Positions 61,667-64,000 of a stretch of 64,000 bases of DNA are shown piece by piece. The notes beneath the pieces are model-generated. The model was not told the DNA's origin. It did not search any database and saw only the letters and a program-made list of their open reading frames with translations. The DNA is from Opitutaceae bacterium. Lineage in GTDB: Bacteria; Verrucomicrobiota; Verrucomicrobiia; Opitutales; Opitutaceae. The translations under genes were made by a program, and so were the position numbers. Positions within the stretch are counted from its first letter, which is position 1; the number at the start of each line of letters is the position of its first letter. The stretch covers positions 16,969 to 80,968 of the forward strand of contig JANQKV010000056.1 in NCBI GenBank assembly GCA_028280945.1, given 5' to 3'.

Positions 61667-64000
61667 CTTCGTTGACGCCGGGCGCGACTTCGACCGCCTC
61701 GCCAAGCGATCAACCATAGGCCGGTGATCATGAGTGCCCAAGTGGAAGGCTCCGGAATCGGGGTGAATTCGAAGTTGGAGAATACCACGCTGTTAGGATC
61801 AAAGATACTCCCGCTGCCGTAGTTCACCACAAAGGAGCGCTGCATGTCCCCCGTATAGACGCGGCCGCCATTGGCGACGTTAAGGAACGAACCGGTCAGG
61901 TTGCCGGCCGAGTAGAGGGTGAAGGTGTCGGTTTTAATCGGGTCGAGAGAGGCCAGGAGGTCCCAGGAAAGATTGCCGTTGAGTGTCAGTGTGCCGCTGA
62001 CCGAGACCAAGTCCGCGCTGGCCGGGTCGGTTGACGCATTGACCTCAAAGAATGAGGTGGAAGTCGATAGCAGGGTGAGGTCTCCGGTGATGTTGAGTGA
62101 TCCAATGCTGTTGCCGGGAGAGACGTTGCCACCGACTTGGAAATTGCCCACCAAGCTGCCATTGCCGCGGAGCGTGGCGGAGGTGGGAAGCTGCAGGGTG
62201 TGGGCAAAAGAGATCCTGCCTCCGTCGGGATCGAGGGAGCCGCTCGTGAAAGTGAAGGTGTCGGCGAAGTGAAGGGTGCCGGTGTTGGCGAAGACGCGGC
62301 CTTGGTTGGTGAACGGCACACTGATGGTGGTTGTGCCCGTTCCTGCGGTTTTGCCAAAACTGCCGCTGTTGGTGACCGAAAAGTCGGACGTGGGAGAGCT
62401 GAAGGATCCGTCGGTTGCGGCGTTGAACGTTCCACTGTTGATCAGGGAGTTTCCGCCGCTCCCGGTCATTTCGCTGTTGGTCCACTCCATCTGGCCGTCG
62501 TTGGTGAAAGTCCGATTGAGCGGATTGTCCTCCACATGGGAGAACTTGATCGCTGCTCCGCTGCCGATGGTGGTCGAACCACTGCTGTCGAAAACGCCGC
62601 CGTTTACCTCGATGTTCCCGCTGAGGGTATGGGTTCCCGTGACGGTGCCGCCGCTGATTAAGGCGTGTTGGCCGAGGCTTACGTTGTCGTTGAGAGCAAA
62701 CGTTCCTCCGGAAAGCACGATATCACCACCGTTTGGTGCAGTCGTGTTGTTGTTGAAGGTGAAGCCATTGGTGAAGGTGATGCTGGTTCCGCTCCAAGCG
62801 TCGAAGAGGCCGGCATTGGATGTTCCTCCCGCGGTCAATAGGACACTGCCGGTGTGGGTTTCGAATCGTCCGGAAACAGTCACCGGGAGATCAAACGTGC
62901 TCGTGCCGGTGCCGCTGGTTTTGCGGAAGCTGCCGGAAACATCCAGAAATCCGTTGCCGGTGAGATCCTGATTCATTTCCCCGTCAAAGGTGGTGGTCAT
63001 TAGACCCTTGACGGTCAGTCCCGCGCCATTCCCGGTGCGGATGGTGCCGCTGCGCCACTCCAAGCTGGCGTTGGTATCGACAGACAGATTGGAAGCGTCC
63101 AAGTCCAGGAAGCTCGTGGCGGCGATGACCCCAACCGAGGTGTTTTGAAGGTTGATGTTGCGGCCGGAGGCAACCGTGCCCGAGCGATAAGTCCAGCCGC
63201 TGTCGAAGTTAAAGGAGCCGTCGACCATTGCTCCATTTTGCTCGAAGTTGGACTGGAAGGTGGTTTCCCCGGTAAGCGTGCCGCCATCACCATAGAAGGT
63301 GCCGGAGCCAGTGATCGAGGAACCGGAAACGAAGTTGGTCGCTCCCGTGGATTGCACGTAGCCCCCATTGGTGAGGGTGAGGGTGGACGTGGCGGCAAAG
63401 CTGGCGCCACCGTCAAGTTTCAAGTTGCCGGCGTTTATATTAACCGTGCCAGAGTTGTTGAAGGTGGAGTCAAACTCGGTAGTGCCCGGATTGATTTTGT
63501 TGTAGGTGCCGGTGGAGGTGTTGGTGAAGACCGGGGCAGTGCCGCCGCTGAAGTTGTAGAAGCGGGCGTCGGCCGAATCATTAAAGATGCCGTTGTTCGT
63601 AATGGTGGAGCCCGTGCCGCCAGTGAGGGCTCCGGTGGTCCAGTTCATGGTGCCGTTGTTGACGAAGGCGCGCGAGGAGAAGTGGTTGTTGTCAGAGTTG
63701 CTGATGTTGAAGACGGAGCCGCTGTCATTGGTGGTGGTGCCCGAGCTCGCGAACGAACCATCCGTCCAAGTGGCACCATTGGTGAAGGTGTGGGTGCCGG
63801 CGACGACACCGCCCTGGATCAGGAAGTTGTTTACGCCGATGGTACCGTCCAGGGTAACCGTGCCGCCGGTGACTTGGAACTGCCCCAGACCAGTCAATCG
63901 GCTGGCATCGGCGATTGCGTAGGTATTATCGAACTGGAGTGTGGCTCCGGAAGCGACCGCGAAGGATCCGGTGGCTGAGGTGGTGCCGCCGCCGTCGAGT
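61663..64000 (-). CDS. PEP-CTERM protein with beta-helix (autotransporter-like) repeats, C-terminal part
   Basis: The reading frame is open to the right edge, so the start is outside; the ORF track start at 63897 is an internal TTG. At least 778 residues consist of degenerate Gly/Thr/Asn-rich repeats ('GTHTFTNGATWTDGSF', 'INSGTFNAATDGSF', 'GTGTTTISVPFTNQG'), as in right-handed beta-helix surface proteins. A 'LRGNGSLVGNFQVGGNVSPG' block before residue 600 is typical of extracellular PEP-CTERM proteins. The C-terminus 'PIPEPSTWALMITGLWLIAW' then 'RGGRSRARR' is the PEP-CTERM sorting signal: PEP motif, helix and basic tail. An exosortase would process it; none is in the window. Confidence 0.9.
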   Translation of the reverse strand, partial: LDGGGTTSATGSFAVASGATLQFDNTYAIADASRLTGLGQFQVTGGTVTLDGTIGVNNFLIQGGVVAGTHTFTNGATWTDGSFASSGTTTNDSGSVFNISNSDNNHFSSRAFVNNGTMNWTTGALTGGTGSTITNNGIFNDSADARFYNFSGGTAPVFTNTSTGTYNKINPGTTEFDSTFNNSGTVNINAGNLKLDGGASFAATSTLTLTNGGYVQSTGATNFVSGSSITGSGTFYGDGGTLTGETTFQSNFEQNGAMVDGSFNFDSGWTYRSGTVASGRNINLQNTSVGVIAATSFLDLDASNLSVDTNASLEWRSGTIRTGNGAGLTVKGLMTTTFDGEMNQDLTGNGFLDVSGSFRKTSGTGTSTFDLPVTVSGRFETHTGSVLLTAGGTSNAGLFDAWSGTSITFTNGFTFNNNTTAPNGGDIVLSGGTFALNDNVSLGQHALISGGTVTGTHTLSGNIEVNGGVFDSSGSTTIGSGAAIKFSHVEDNPLNRTFTNDGQMEWTNSEMTGSGGNSLINSGTFNAATDGSFSSPTSDFSVTNSGSFGKTAGTGTTTISVPFTNQGRVFANTGTLHFADTFTFTSGSLDPDGGRISFAHTLQLPTSATLRGNGSLVGNFQVGGNVSPGNSIGSLNITGDLTLLSTSTSFFEVNASTDPASADLVSVSGTLTLNGNLSWDLLASLDPIKTDTFTLYSAGNLTGSFLNVANGGRVYTGDMQRSFVVNYGSGSIFDPNSVVFSNFEFTPIPEPSTWALMITGLWLIAWRGGRSRARRQRS

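Noticed and set aside
61663-64000. Repetitive DNA as a possible CRISPR or tandem array
   Set aside because: The repeats are degenerate, variable in length and in frame with a PEP-CTERM surface protein, so they are protein-level repeats.

Overview
The window looks like chromosomal DNA of a high-GC, Gram-negative, aquatic member of the Verrucomicrobiota, most like the Opitutaceae. This placement is inferred. It rests on a long series of orphan ADOP-type permeases with a PadR regulator, a PEP-CTERM surface protein, a secreted protein with the tandem beta-rich 'LVVGY..GIGPTL' domain common in that group, an LPS-export permease, and two families of short intergenic inverted repeats. Na+-linked transporters (AGCS, NhaC, a CaCA exchanger), a sulfatase and mannosylglycerate synthesis fit a marine or brackish habitat. 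I see no rRNA, tRNA, CRISPR array, prophage or insertion sequence.

Layout. 1-9 kb is a succinyl-CoA node: sucD (partial)-sucC, a CII-like regulator, RNase PH, the two-subunit 2-oxoglutarate:ferredoxin oxidoreductase korA-korB, a secreted repeat-domain protein, and a succinyl-CoA:acetate CoA-transferase. Together these can turn 2-oxoglutarate into succinyl-CoA and then succinate by two routes, one making ATP/GTP and one using acetate. 9-12.7 kb (minus strand) carries thymidine kinase, a ClC chloride channel/transporter with CBS domains, a methyltransferase, a small membrane protein and a possible 22-residue membrane peptide.

12.8-29.3 kb is a run of six ADOP-family FtsX/MacB-like permeases on one strand with a PadR regulator between the fifth and sixth. 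No ATPase gene is present in the run. A seventh, shorter permease lies at 32.9-35.4 kb. Between them are a secreted protein with a duplicated helical domain fused to cytochrome c, a YheT-type hydrolase and a DoxX protein.

35.5-45.9 kb holds a PhoD-like phosphatase, a Na+/Ca2+ exchanger, the ABC-F protein Uup, a TrhO-RluA fusion, HtpG and an AGCS symporter. 46-50 kb has two tandem, paralogous lipoproteins with overlapping start and stop. 50-54.7 kb has NhaC, a sulfatase, an LptF/G permease and DgkA.

54.8-59.4 kb (minus strand) runs hybrid histidine kinase, PPi-dependent phosphofructokinase, a 2OG-Fe(II) oxygenase, a small ORF and a SeqA-like replication regulator. A perfect 24-bp palindrome lies just before the SeqA-like start codon. 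This is the most unexpected locus, because SeqA is best known from Dam-methylating gammaproteobacteria. 59.6-61.7 kb is the mannosylglycerate operon mpgS-mpgP. The window ends inside a large PEP-CTERM repeat protein.

Most long plus-strand ORFs opposite minus-strand genes are GC-rich shadows and were left out. Where the ORF track begins too early I moved the start, and say so in the entry.
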